Assembly (NCBI GenBank): GCA_002151545.1
Contig: CP021237.1
Span: forward strand, 4,278,001 to 4,342,000
Reading direction: 5' to 3'
DNA from: Sphingobacteriaceae bacterium GW460-11-11-14-LB5
GTDB taxonomy: Bacteria; Bacteroidota; Bacteroidia; Sphingobacteriales; Sphingobacteriaceae
Length of the DNA: 64,000 nt
Part shown: positions 51,606-60,193 of the stretch, in pieces
Position numbering within the stretch: position 1 is the first letter of the stretch
How the letters are laid out: each line of letters starts with the position of its first letter
Program-made: the position numbers and the translations under genes
Notes under the pieces: generated by a model
Seen by the model: only the letters and a program-made list of their open reading frames with translations
Told to the model about the DNA's origin: nothing
The model's database searches: none

Positions 51606-52229
51606 GTTATTTTCTATTTATTTGATGATGATAAAGTTACAATGTAAGAGCCACACACATGCGGGGCAATCGTGACAATAAGAAGGCGTTTTCATGACCA
51701 TTTGTATTTGATATAATAGTTGACGTAAAGTTTCCACATCTAATCACATTTCCATTTTACCGCTTATATTATCATTTGAGGGTTTTAACTTATACGGCCT
51801 TATATTTCTTATATGGTTAAGTGCTTAGTTGTTTAACTGAAAAGCCAACCGGAAATAGTGAAGGATTAGGAAACGAAGGGTTCCGTGTTCTTCGGATAGC
51901 GCAGCCCCGCCATTCGCTACAATCTTTTTTGTTGCTATTATCGTGAGCTTGTCGAAGAAGCAACAAAAAGGATTTTCGCTACTGTCGGGTTTAGTGAGGA
52001 GGACCTGTAACTTTTGCCAAGGTTGAATAACGATTGTTTTAAATATGTTCCATACATTTCTGATATGGTTAACTATGTTTAACCGGTCAACTGAAATCTG
52101 CCAAAAACCCTTATCTTGTATAAATTTGATCCCGTACACTAGACTGGCTTATCGATATCGTTGAAAGCATATATAACAAAGTTCAAGAATGCCAGACTTA
52201 GCAGTAATTAGTCAGAAATCATTTAGTTA
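51606..52229. other. Intergenic region with a structured element
   Basis: The region upstream of the reductase gene and the first accessory gene is AT-rich and contains one structured element (51900-51995, minus). A frame at 51825-52139 (minus) crosses it and lacks coding features, so it is not called. No other gene seen. Confidence 0.5.
51900..51995 (-). ncRNA. Dispersed structured element, copy 5 (long hairpin form)
   Basis: On the minus strand ACCCGACAGTAGCG starts at 51990 and AGCGAATGGCGGGG ends near 51905; outer pairing CCCG (51989-51986) with CGGG (51909-51906). The internal hairpin has an arm of 12-13 bp (51959-51970 with 51924-51936) and a long loop holding a CTTCGACAAGCTCACG segment. 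Confidence 0.5.
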
Positions 52230-52745
52230 ATGCAAAAAGAAGAACAAACCGAAGCAAGTGAACGCTATTTATTGGGTACGGAATATTTTACAGACAGTGC
52301 TATAGCGATTTGGCAAACTGAATGCATAAAAAGATGTAAGAATAAACCCAAGGATGACGTTTATCACAAATATGTGAATTGGGTGAAAAGAGAAAATGAA
52401 ATTGCTGTGTTTACATTATACGCATATGCCGACTTCAAAATCCCTAAAAAATTCGATATTATTTTCCAAATAGACGAACCAGAAAATTATGTTAAAGAAG
52501 AATATGAATTGACACAAATTGTTTATGAGGCATGGTATCCTATGGAGGGTGCAGAACATGGACATAAACATCTTTGCATTTTTAAATTCAAGAACAGAAT
52601 ACCGGCAATTTTGGAGCTCTTGCATAAACAAGATGAAAAATTTTCTACAATTACAGATGAACAAAAGCAACTTGGCTTCTGCAGCTCAGCTGATTTTGAA
52701 GAAATAAAACAAAGAGAAAAGAAAAACAATGAATCAAATTACTAA
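52230..52745 (+). CDS. Hypothetical protein of the accessory region
   Basis: A 171-residue soluble protein without signal peptide. It has a basic/acidic mixed sequence (SERYLLGTEYFTDSAIAIWQTECIKRCK, FTLYAYADFKIPKKFDIIFQ, YEAWYPMEGAEHGHKHLCIF). No family recognised. Its end overlaps the next start by 17 bp, so the two are translationally coupled. Confidence 0.6.
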   Translation: MQKEEQTEASERYLLGTEYFTDSAIAIWQTECIKRCKNKPKDDVYHKYVNWVKRENEIAVFTLYAYADFKIPKKFDIIFQIDEPENYVKEEYELTQIVYEAWYPMEGAEHGHKHLCIFKFKNRIPAILELLHKQDEKFSTITDEQKQLGFCSSADFEEIKQREKKNNESNY

Positions 52746-53283
52746 AGCAAAAAATCTCTACGAATTTATTGATTTAACAAAGGTCCGCACAGCGATGTAT
52801 ATTGGAGATGAATCGTTATCTGCATTATATTTTTGTATTGGTGGCTATTACTGGGCCTGCGGCATAAATGGAACTGATGAAAAATTGCAGCCTGATTTTA
52901 GTTTATTTCACGATTTTGTTGCTAATTATTATTTGTATCGTGATTCTACAGCGGGTTGGAAAAATATTATTTTGGCTGAAAATTTTGGTGATGAGAAACG
53001 AGCGCTGAAAGAATTTTATAAGTTGTTTGACATGTTTAGAACAATGCCAAAGATTATCAATGCAAAGAAAATTTTATTTAAAATACTTGACCAACTAATC
53101 AATGGAACAATTCTAACGAAAATATCAAATGAGCAATTATCAATCAGTTTAAAAGATTTAGCACATAGGCTTGAGGAGTCTAAATTTTATTCAAATTATA
53201 AGGAAATTCTTAGTGACTTAGAAGAGCTCGCTAAGTCAGATAAAACTTTTGATTTCTTTTTGAATGATATTAAAAACACCTAG
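52729..53283 (+). CDS. Hypothetical protein, immunity-protein-like
   Basis: A 184-residue soluble protein. The N-terminal VRTAMYIGDESLSALYFCIGG stretch resembles a motif (RPxMYIG) of small proteins I associate with immunity-like families, but this is a loose resemblance. The C-terminal half is helical and Lys/Leu-rich. It starts inside the preceding gene. Function unknown. Confidence 0.55.
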   Translation: MNQITKAKNLYEFIDLTKVRTAMYIGDESLSALYFCIGGYYWACGINGTDEKLQPDFSLFHDFVANYYLYRDSTAGWKNIILAENFGDEKRALKEFYKLFDMFRTMPKIINAKKILFKILDQLINGTILTKISNEQLSISLKDLAHRLEESKFYSNYKEILSDLEELAKSDKTFDFFLNDIKNT

Positions 53284-53346
53284 CTTAATGAAAACGGCAT
53301 TATTAAGCAAATGAACAAAGTTATTGAAGCTTTAAAAGAACCAAAC

Positions 53347-53697
53347 ATGGAAATCCGATTACTGGTACTGCGAACTAGAGATACAAAACTTCTGGCTGAT
53401 TTTTACAGTTTACTTGGAATTCAATTTGAATATCACAAACATGGTAACTCTCCATATCATTATTCGGCTACAATTGGGTTAACTGTTCTAGAAATTTATC
53501 CATTGGTAAAAAACCAAATCGAAGCAGACAAAAACTTGAGGTTAGGCTTTGGTATAGAGAACTTTGAACAGGTGATGGATAAATTAAATATATTACAAGT
53601 TGATTTTGCACAAGAACCAACCCAAACAGAATTTGGTTTTATGGCCATTATAATTGATCCCGATGGCAGAAAAATTGAATTGTATAAAAACAGCTAA
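53347..53697 (+). CDS. VOC-family protein, copy A of a duplicated pair
   Basis: A 116-residue VOC protein (MEIRLLVLRTRDTKLLADFY, closing IIDPDGRKIELYKNS). I start at 53347, matching the paralogue at 55879-56229, although an ATG at 53311 is in frame 12 codons upstream. It is nearly identical in sequence and equal in length to that paralogue, 2.5 kb away. The ADFYxLLGIQFEYHKHG motif marks the first strand and helix. Likely an antibiotic-type or small-molecule binding protein; substrate unknown. Confidence 0.85.
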   Translation: MEIRLLVLRTRDTKLLADFYSLLGIQFEYHKHGNSPYHYSATIGLTVLEIYPLVKNQIEADKNLRLGFGIENFEQVMDKLNILQVDFAQEPTQTEFGFMAIIIDPDGRKIELYKNS

Positions 53698-53788
53698 TTG
53701 GTTTTGTTTAAAAGAAAGGTTTAACTTAATATATAACATATTTTTAATTTGTCTGAGACAAAGTTTAAAAACATAAAATTCAATCTTA

Positions 53789-54403
53789 ATGACCTCTCCT
53801 ACACAAATATTAAATTGGTTAGCCATTGGCTTCGAACAACCGAATGGTAGTTTGACTGAGCATTTTTACTACGATAAACAAGATGCCGAATTTTTCTCAA
53901 TCCTATTTACAGACTATTTTATACTTGATGAAGAGCTAAATTTAGCCAATAATGTAACTACCAATTACTCAAAACAACAAGAAGATTATATAGTTAACAG
54001 AATAAAAAAAATTGAAGAAAATGACCATACTATAGTTTCAATTCCAAGGGTTACAGTAGAAGACAGGAAAAATTTTATGCAACAATTTGTTGATACCTTA
54101 TCTGACCAAAAATTAATTGAGGTTCTAAATCAAAGAATTAAAAATCATGATTACAATAATAAGTTCGACTTTTACTTTGGCAAGGAAGCAGATGAACTAA
54201 CAAAAGTGAAATGGGAAGAGACAAAAAATATGTTTTTACTGCAACAGGTAGAAACTTTCTTAAATCTTAACAACATAAATCTTGATAAAACATCCTTGTG
54301 GCTTCCAGATGTTGATGGTTCTGTTTCAATAGATCTGACAAATGAAAACATCAAAAATTTTAAAGAGATAAAGTCAAAAAAGTCATGGTGGAAACTTTGG
54401 TAG
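53789..54403 (+). CDS. UPF0158-like protein
   Basis: A 204-residue soluble protein. The central part (PRVTVEDRKNFMQQFVDTLSDQKLIEVLNQRI followed by DYNNKFDFYFGKEADELTKVKW) resembles the UPF0158 family, whose members have a similar helical core (FIExVxDxELRExL...FRRFKD). The N-terminus and C-terminus (KEIKSKKSWWKLW) are not typical. Function of the family is unknown. Medium to low confidence. Confidence 0.5.
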   Translation: MTSPTQILNWLAIGFEQPNGSLTEHFYYDKQDAEFFSILFTDYFILDEELNLANNVTTNYSKQQEDYIVNRIKKIEENDHTIVSIPRVTVEDRKNFMQQFVDTLSDQKLIEVLNQRIKNHDYNNKFDFYFGKEADELTKVKWEETKNMFLLQQVETFLNLNNINLDKTSLWLPDVDGSVSIDLTNENIKNFKEIKSKKSWWKLW

Positions 54404-54439
54404 TCGTGTGAACACTAAGTACATCCTGAATTTATAAAC

Positions 54440-54988
54440 ATGAAAATAACTATCGATAGCCTATCCATTCAAGAATTGAAGCTATACAACTATACAGATT
54501 CTTTAAAAGGAACTATGGATCAGATGGAAAAGCAACTTCAAGCGCGTGGCATCTTCGATCAATATCGAGAGATCCACAAAAGCTATCTTGATTTATTTTT
54601 CAATACAGAAAACGAGGAAACAAAACTTGAAATCCTGAAACGCCTTGTGTTTTTGAACTGGTACGGCATAATTGAACCGAGTTGTTTCACCGGTATTCAA
54701 GATCTCGACAGTTCAATCATTTTCGAGTCGTATTCAATTTTAAATGAATATCTCATCGACAATAAAATCGACAAAGAATTTAAATGGATGTTATCCTATT
54801 ATTCGAGTTGGGATTTCGCCATACTTCCTTTTTCAGAAAACAATTTGAGTGCATTAACAAAATTTGTCAAAGAAGTAGATACGACCATTTTGGCTTGTCC
54901 AAAAAAACAATTGCCTAAAGGAACAATGGATAACAGAGGGCAAATGGGTCTGTATTGGATCAGCTGTTCGGTTGAAAAAGAGGAATAA
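54440..54988 (+). CDS. Hypothetical protein of the accessory region
   Basis: A 182-residue soluble protein rich in aromatic residues and Leu (LKLYNYTDSLKGTMDQMEKQL, FLNWYGIIEPSCFTGIQDL, WMLSYYSSWDFAILPFSEN). No family recognised. It starts 36 bp after the UPF0158-like gene, so the two may be co-transcribed. Confidence 0.6.
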   Translation: MKITIDSLSIQELKLYNYTDSLKGTMDQMEKQLQARGIFDQYREIHKSYLDLFFNTENEETKLEILKRLVFLNWYGIIEPSCFTGIQDLDSSIIFESYSILNEYLIDNKIDKEFKWMLSYYSSWDFAILPFSENNLSALTKFVKEVDTTILACPKKQLPKGTMDNRGQMGLYWISCSVEKEE

Positions 54989-55033
54989 ATACGAGGTTAG
55001 AAGTAAAACTATTGACTGGTAAGAAATAATATG

Positions 55034-55315
55034 ATGACCGACCTCCAAATAAAAGATTTTATAGCGGTATATGATATACAGCAAAAGTTCATCAAATCTT
55101 TCAGATCATTAATGGAGCAAAATACTTGTGCAGATTTAGACATTAGCCATAAGAATATTTCAATAGAGACCATAAACCTCGATTTCGAACTGCTTGATGG
55201 GGATTCGATTGCCTTCAAAAGCCAAATGGATCAAGGTGGCAATAAAATAGGCTATTACAGATTGGTTTTCGGCTTGAATGGGGAATTAATAGATGATTTT
55301 TTAGTGATTTACTGA
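55034..55315 (+). CDS. Small hypothetical protein
   Basis: A 93- or 94-residue soluble protein (Met at 55031 or 55034). Ends IGYYRLVFGLNGELIDDFLVIY. No family recognised; a mid-length acidic protein of the type often found in immunity arrays. Confidence 0.55.
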   Translation: MTDLQIKDFIAVYDIQQKFIKSFRSLMEQNTCADLDISHKNISIETINLDFELLDGDSIAFKSQMDQGGNKIGYYRLVFGLNGELIDDFLVIY

Positions 55316-55380
55316 TATAATTAAACACGCAGATTGCACGGACTTACGCATATTAAATTAACATTCAAGCTTCCTACGCG

Positions 55381-55827
55381 ATGAAACACCCAAAAATTGT
55401 TTTTGCCTTTTTTATCCTTTGGCTATTACTTATTTTTATCTGGTATAAAACTGGTAGAAGCCGAAAAACTGAAAATGACAAGCTATTAAAGAACAACATT
55501 GAATTTACAGGCATCCTAAAATCTGTAAAGGTGTCACGAAATCATTGTTTTGCAATAATCTTAATTGACAATGTAAAAAGTAATGTTGCATCTTTTAATC
55601 CTGACTTAAAAGACCGGTATTTCCCATATGCCATAAAGAATGGCCGGGCAGAAATTTATACTTCAATATGTGAAGGAAAAATTAAAGAAATTGGGAGCGA
55701 TGTAAAATTAAACTCCAATCAAAGAAAATTAATCCTTGAGATAAGCCATAAACCTTATGAATTTGAAATTTGGATTACCTCAGAAAGACCAGATATCCAA
55801 TTCATTAAGAAAAACACAATGCTTTGA
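55381..55827 (+). CDS. Small membrane-anchored protein
   Basis: A 148-residue protein with one N-terminal hydrophobic helix (about residues 7-22, IVFAFFILWLLLIFIW) and a basic, beta-rich C-terminal part. No family recognised. Likely periplasmic with an inner membrane anchor. Confidence 0.6.
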   Translation: MKHPKIVFAFFILWLLLIFIWYKTGRSRKTENDKLLKNNIEFTGILKSVKVSRNHCFAIILIDNVKSNVASFNPDLKDRYFPYAIKNGRAEIYTSICEGKIKEIGSDVKLNSNQRKLILEISHKPYEFEIWITSERPDIQFIKKNTML

Positions 55828-55878
55828 ATAGATTGTACATAAAGCACTTTTAGTTTTTAGCTTCAATAAAAAATAAAT

Positions 55879-56229
55879 ATGGATATTCGATTACTGGTAC
55901 TACGAACTGGAGATACAAAACTTCTAGCCGATTTTTACAATTTACTTGGAATTCAATTTGAATATCACAAACATGGTAATTCACCGTATCATTATTCGGC
56001 TACAATTGGGGTAACTGTTCTTGAAATCTATCCATTAACTAAAAACCAAGATAAACCAGACAAAAACTTAAGGTTAGGCTTTGGTATTGAAAACTTTGAT
56101 CAGGTGATAAAGGTATTAAATACAGCAGGGATTACTTTTACGCAGAAACCAAATGAAACAGATTTTGGTCTTATGACAATAATCATTGATCCCGATGGAC
56201 GGAAAATAGAATTGTATAAAAACAGTTAA
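55879..56229 (+). CDS. VOC-family protein, copy B of a duplicated pair
   Basis: A 116-residue VOC protein, nearly identical to 53347-53697 (ADFYNLLGIQFEYHKHGNSP identical apart from one residue). The duplicates flank four small genes (53789-55827). Nucleotide identity is also very high over the coding part, which indicates a recent duplication or a duplication that accompanied insertion of the four genes. Confidence 0.87.
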   Translation: MDIRLLVLRTGDTKLLADFYNLLGIQFEYHKHGNSPYHYSATIGVTVLEIYPLTKNQDKPDKNLRLGFGIENFDQVIKVLNTAGITFTQKPNETDFGLMTIIIDPDGRKIELYKNS

Positions 56230-56260
56230 TCGCTCCCTTCTCTTCGTTTACTTTGCGGTT

Positions 56261-57004
56261 AAAAAGCCACGGAAACACAGAAAACACGGAAGCATTAACA
56301 TTAGCCTGCTGAGCAAGCATGGTTCCTCCTGCACGGGAATGAGGATCGCCTTTAAATTCTGTGCTAATCACCTTAAATCTGCGGGAGAAAGAGATGGTTA
56401 GGGTTGCCCGCTGATCACATTGATTTTTCTTTATAAATTGTCAGTCTGAGCGTAGTCGAAGACCATCCAACTTTGCATCCTCTGCGCTTTCTCTCTGTGA
56501 TCTTTGCAGTTAAAAAGCCACGGAAACACAGAAAACACGGAAGCATTAAGATTAGCCTCGCTGAACAAGCGTGGTTCCCGTCTGCGTGAGTGAGGATCAC
56601 TTTAAGCGCTGCGCTAATCACCTTAAATCTGCGGGAGAAAGAGATGGTTAGGGTTGCCCGCTGATCACACGGATTTACGCAGACAAAAAATTTCTTTACG
56701 CGCCACACATCCAAAGGCTTCGGTTCGCAACACGTATAAAACCATTGCTTTGTGTCTTTGCCTTCGTGGTCGCCTCTTTAATTTAATGCCGCACTCTGCG
56801 CTTTCTCTCTGTGATCTTTGCAGTTAAAAAGCCACGGAAACACAGAAAACACGGAAGCATTAAGATTAGCCTCACTGAACAAGCGTGGTTCCCGCCTGCA
56901 TGTGAATGAGGATCACTTTAAACTCTGCGCTAATCACCTTAAATCTGCGGGAGAAAAAGGCGGTAAGGTTGCCCGCTGATCACACTGATTTACGCAGACA
57001 ATCC
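56261..57004. repeat. Three copies of an intergenic repeat
   Basis: Copies begin at 56261, 56512 and 56826 with AAAAAGCCACGGAAACACAG and share a further block, CTAATCACCTTAAATCTGCG, plus GGTTGCCCGCTGATCACAC. Offsets are 251 and 314 bp. CTGCGGGA...TCCCGC-like parts can pair. No gene seen between 56230 and 57045. Confidence 0.8.
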
Positions 57005-57045
57005 CTCCTTATGCCTAATGCACCTTCTTTTTGCGGTTAAACACA

Positions 57046-57408
57046 TTACTCCGTTAATTGCTGTTTAATGCCTTCAGTAAGTTTTTTCACTTTCATATAA
57101 CCTGCCAAAGAATTGTTCCGTTTATCGAAGTCGATTACTAACCAGCCCTTTTTGGCTTTAAGGTTAAACTTATCGCTGCCATTTAAATTCACGAACAGAT
57201 CGATATTCTGATCTAACGGAAGTTCATTATTCAAGGCACTATCCAGGTATTTTTCCAGCTTACCGGTTTTATGCTCGGCATACTTTGCTTCAAATTTAAA
57301 ATCGGTATTGTTATCCATTGTGCTTAGCGATAAATGTCCACCACTGTTACGACATCCATAACCTAAGCCGGTCAATAAAATTGCGATACTATAGATTATA
57401 TTTTTCAT
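57046..57408 (-). CDS. Small putative lipoprotein
   Basis: A 120-residue protein with a lipoprotein-type signal (MKNIIYSIAILLTGLGYGC, Cys19). The mature part is hydrophilic (KYLDSALNNELPLDQNIDLFVNLNG) with a short basic C-terminus. No family recognised. It is followed on the left by the repeat region and preceded on the right by the TonB-type receptor gene. Confidence 0.65.
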   Translation of the reverse strand: MKNIIYSIAILLTGLGYGCRNSGGHLSLSTMDNNTDFKFEAKYAEHKTGKLEKYLDSALNNELPLDQNIDLFVNLNGSDKFNLKAKKGWLVIDFDKRNNSLAGYMKVKKLTEGIKQQLTE

Positions 57409-57409
57409 G

Positions 57410-57555
57410 TTTTGTTGGTTAATTGGTTAACTGTTTAAATTGGTTAATCGGGGATTTAACACATACCCCGAAGGGGACTGGGTTTTTCGCCCAGACTTCG
57501 GTCTCCCGACTCCGGACCTCCGACTCCAGACTGAGGACTCTAGACTTAGGACTAA
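57410..57555. repeat. Degenerate short tandem repeats
   Basis: 57410-57455 has TTGGTTA-type units (GTTGGTTAATTGGTTAACTG), and 57498-57552 has heptamers of the type GACTCCG/GACCTCC/GACTCCA. Both patterns are seen elsewhere (17.1 kb; 45.5, 48.2, 49.6 and 51.0 kb). Confidence 0.6.
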
Positions 57556-57559
57556 AAAC

Positions 57560-60013
57560 CTAACCTCCCGCCCTTCCTTTAATATCATCTGCCGCCGTTT
57601 TCCGGTCCTGGTTTGATTTTAAATTCTGGTTACCAAAACTATAACTGATATTGAATGATACCCTTCTGCTGATGTAATTATTCTGCACCCTTAAATTCAC
57701 ATTCTGGTAATCGAGTGTTCCTTTCCAGTAGTTGGTTTGGAAGATATCATCAACATTTAGCTTCAGCTTTAAAGCTTTGTTTAAGAAACTTTTCTGCATC
57801 CCTATATTTAAAGCATACTGATAAATAGTGGTTCGTTCTAAGCCCCTAACTTTAGGTGAGTTTAACCAGAAATTGGTTTCTAATGCCCAGTTATTTCCTA
57901 AAATAATCGAATTAACAGTATTGAAGTTGTAAAACACTTTACTTAAAGCAAATGGGGCGCCTTCTAAATTATCATCGTTAAATTTATTATAGGAAACCCT
58001 AAAATTGTTCTGCAAATTCCACCATTTGGCAATGGTTACTGGAACAGATAACCCGGCCGAATAGTATTGCCCGCTGCCAATATTGCCTTGCCCTACGGTA
58101 ACTATCCTGGTGCTATCGTTTTGTGCGGTTTTACTATCTAAAATTAAATCTTTTGTTTTAGCATAACTCAATGAAAAAAACAATCCGCTTTTGTAATTGT
58201 AACTCACCTCAAAATTATTGGTAAACTGGGGTTTTAAGTATGGGTTTCCCTGTGCTATGGTATAAGGATCCATATAAAAATTAAATGGGTTTAACTGCTG
58301 GTAATTTGGCCGATCTATCCTTCGGCCATAAGTGTAACGCAGATTACTGCTTTCAGAAATTTTCTGGTTCACAAAAACCGTTGGGAATAACGATAAATAA
58401 TGTTGTTTTACCGATGTATTATTGGTTACCGATGTTCCGGTTGATTGTGTAAACTCTGCCCGTAAGCCAGCCTGAACCTGCCACTTACCCAAATCTTTCG
58501 ATAAATTTGCATAGGCCGCATTTACGTTTTCTTTGTAAATAAAATTATTGCTCTGCCCTACAACATTTTGCCATTCGTTATTAACCAGCGCTGAGGAAAG
58601 AAAATCGTTATTGGTTTTAACATAAGCACTCTTCAGCCCTGTTTCAAGCTTTGTAGTTTTTGATATTGGCCAGGTAAAATCTGTTTTTGCTGCATAAATA
58701 TCAATAGCGGTTTTACTATTATTTCTAATCACTGTATTTTTAAAAACAGCACCCTTATCATCGTAAAAATTGGTGTTAAAATTTTCCAGTCCTGAGTAAT
58801 CAAAGCCAGAGTAATCGGCATCAAAGTTTAAACTTGCACCCTCCTTTTTAAATTCATGCCTGATATTAAAGTTTGCGCTATAGTTTTTGTTTGGGGTATT
58901 TGCATCAGAATATTGGATCAGCGAATTATTGCCGGCAACTCCATCCTTAATTTCGTTTATAAAGGTTTGGGAGAAATTATCCAATTTACGTGTACTGGTA
59001 CTGCCATCAAACATCACACCTATTGTTGTTTTTTCAGTTGCATAATAATCTGCACCTAATTTTGCAGCCAACCGCGATCCAGTATATATTTTCTGGAAAT
59101 TCTGGTTAAACATACTCTGTAAGCCATTCGCATAGGTGCTCCGCTCTAAAAATAAATTCGAAAAATTATTATTTTTTGACGCATTTGCATTGGTAAAAAA
59201 ATTCCACTTTTCTACCCTGTGATTTAAATTGAAGTTAAGTTCCGATCCGTAAATATTGGTGGGTAAATTAGCCCTTATTGCATTGCGATAGGTTGACGAG
59301 ACATTTCCATTAGTACCAAATGCTTTGTTCTTTTTTAATTTGATGTTGATGATACCTGCATTGCCGGCAGCATCGTATTTAGCCGATGGGTTAGTAATAA
59401 TTTCGATGGTAGCAATCTGACTGCTGCTTAAGCCATTTAAATAAACCGTTAAATCAGCACTCGATAAAAAGTTGTTCTTCCCATCAATCATCACCATAAC
59501 ACCCGATTTATTGTTCAGTAAAATCTGGTCATTTTGGCGGTCGATCTGCACGCCGGGTGCCTTCTCCAAAATTTCGAGCGCCGTGCCACCGGTTGCAATA
59601 ATGCTGTTTTCTACATTCAATACCATTTTATCAATCTGATGTTCAATAAAAGGTTTCTTGCCCTGCACACTCACTTCTTTTAATTGTTTGCTTAAATTTT
59701 CGATCGTGATGGCAGGTAATTTCAAATCTTCGTTAAGCGAAAAATGGCTGGTCTTTTTACTTTTAAAACCGACGATAGAAACCGATAACACATATTCACC
59801 GCTTTTTAGCTGATCAATTGCAAACTCGCCTTCAATATTGGTCGATACGCTTTTAACCACGGTGGTATCAGGATAATTTAGCACCCGAACAACCGCAAAC
59901 GATACCGGAACAGTCTTTTCATCAACAATTTTCCCCGTAAGTTTATTTAATTTTTGGGCAAAAGAAGTCCCACATGCAATAAAGCATGCCAGCAGCGTAA
60001 ATAATGTTTTCAT
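57560..60013 (-). CDS. TonB-dependent outer membrane receptor with beta-barrel (OMP_b-brl_2 type)
   Basis: An 817-residue outer membrane protein. After a signal peptide (MKTLFTLLACFIACGTSFAQ) it has a carboxypeptidase-regulatory-like domain (LTGKIVDEKTVPVSFAVVRVL), a plug (LEILEKAPGVQIDRQNDQIL, NGLSSSQIATIEIITNPSAKYDAAG), and a large barrel ending in RRVSFNISYSFGN. The arrangement matches receptors that some annotate as outer membrane beta-barrel family proteins. No ligand-binding partner gene is adjacent, unlike the SusD and DUF4249 pairs. Substrate unknown. Confidence 0.92.
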   Translation of the reverse strand: MKTLFTLLACFIACGTSFAQKLNKLTGKIVDEKTVPVSFAVVRVLNYPDTTVVKSVSTNIEGEFAIDQLKSGEYVLSVSIVGFKSKKTSHFSLNEDLKLPAITIENLSKQLKEVSVQGKKPFIEHQIDKMVLNVENSIIATGGTALEILEKAPGVQIDRQNDQILLNNKSGVMVMIDGKNNFLSSADLTVYLNGLSSSQIATIEIITNPSAKYDAAGNAGIINIKLKKNKAFGTNGNVSSTYRNAIRANLPTNIYGSELNFNLNHRVEKWNFFTNANASKNNNFSNLFLERSTYANGLQSMFNQNFQKIYTGSRLAAKLGADYYATEKTTIGVMFDGSTSTRKLDNFSQTFINEIKDGVAGNNSLIQYSDANTPNKNYSANFNIRHEFKKEGASLNFDADYSGFDYSGLENFNTNFYDDKGAVFKNTVIRNNSKTAIDIYAAKTDFTWPISKTTKLETGLKSAYVKTNNDFLSSALVNNEWQNVVGQSNNFIYKENVNAAYANLSKDLGKWQVQAGLRAEFTQSTGTSVTNNTSVKQHYLSLFPTVFVNQKISESSNLRYTYGRRIDRPNYQQLNPFNFYMDPYTIAQGNPYLKPQFTNNFEVSYNYKSGLFFSLSYAKTKDLILDSKTAQNDSTRIVTVGQGNIGSGQYYSAGLSVPVTIAKWWNLQNNFRVSYNKFNDDNLEGAPFALSKVFYNFNTVNSIILGNNWALETNFWLNSPKVRGLERTTIYQYALNIGMQKSFLNKALKLKLNVDDIFQTNYWKGTLDYQNVNLRVQNNYISRRVSFNISYSFGNQNLKSNQDRKTAADDIKGRAGG

Positions 60014-60055
60014 GTTTTTCTTTTAGGCGTTATGTTTTTAGTGTTGAGATAAATC

Positions 60056-60159
60056 CGTCATTGCGAGGCACGAAGCAATCCTACAACTATGGGTTTGTAA
60101 TTATTGAATAGCTAAAAGTGAGCTATTGCATTAAGATTGCTTCGTGCCTCGCAATGACG
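60056..60159. repeat. 25-bp perfect inverted repeat with 54-bp spacer
   Basis: 60056-60080 and 60135-60159 are exact reverse complements (CGTCATTGCGAGGCACGAAG and its complement). This motif is a common intergenic palindrome of Sphingobacteriaceae. It lies between the TonB-type receptor and the PspC gene, both on the minus strand, and may act as a terminator for the latter or be an inserted small mobile repeat. Confidence 0.85.
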
Positions 60160-60193
60160 AACCAGCCTAGGCCCCCTCGAAATGACGCAACAA

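Noticed and set aside
51825..52139. Open frame of 104 codons on the minus strand
   Set aside because: It covers a structured repeat element and has no recognisable protein features.
45874..57000. Integrative element inserted at the tRNA-Lys 3' end
   Set aside because: The accessory genes lie on the 5' side of the tRNA, there is no integrase, and no duplicate of the tRNA 3' end was seen downstream.
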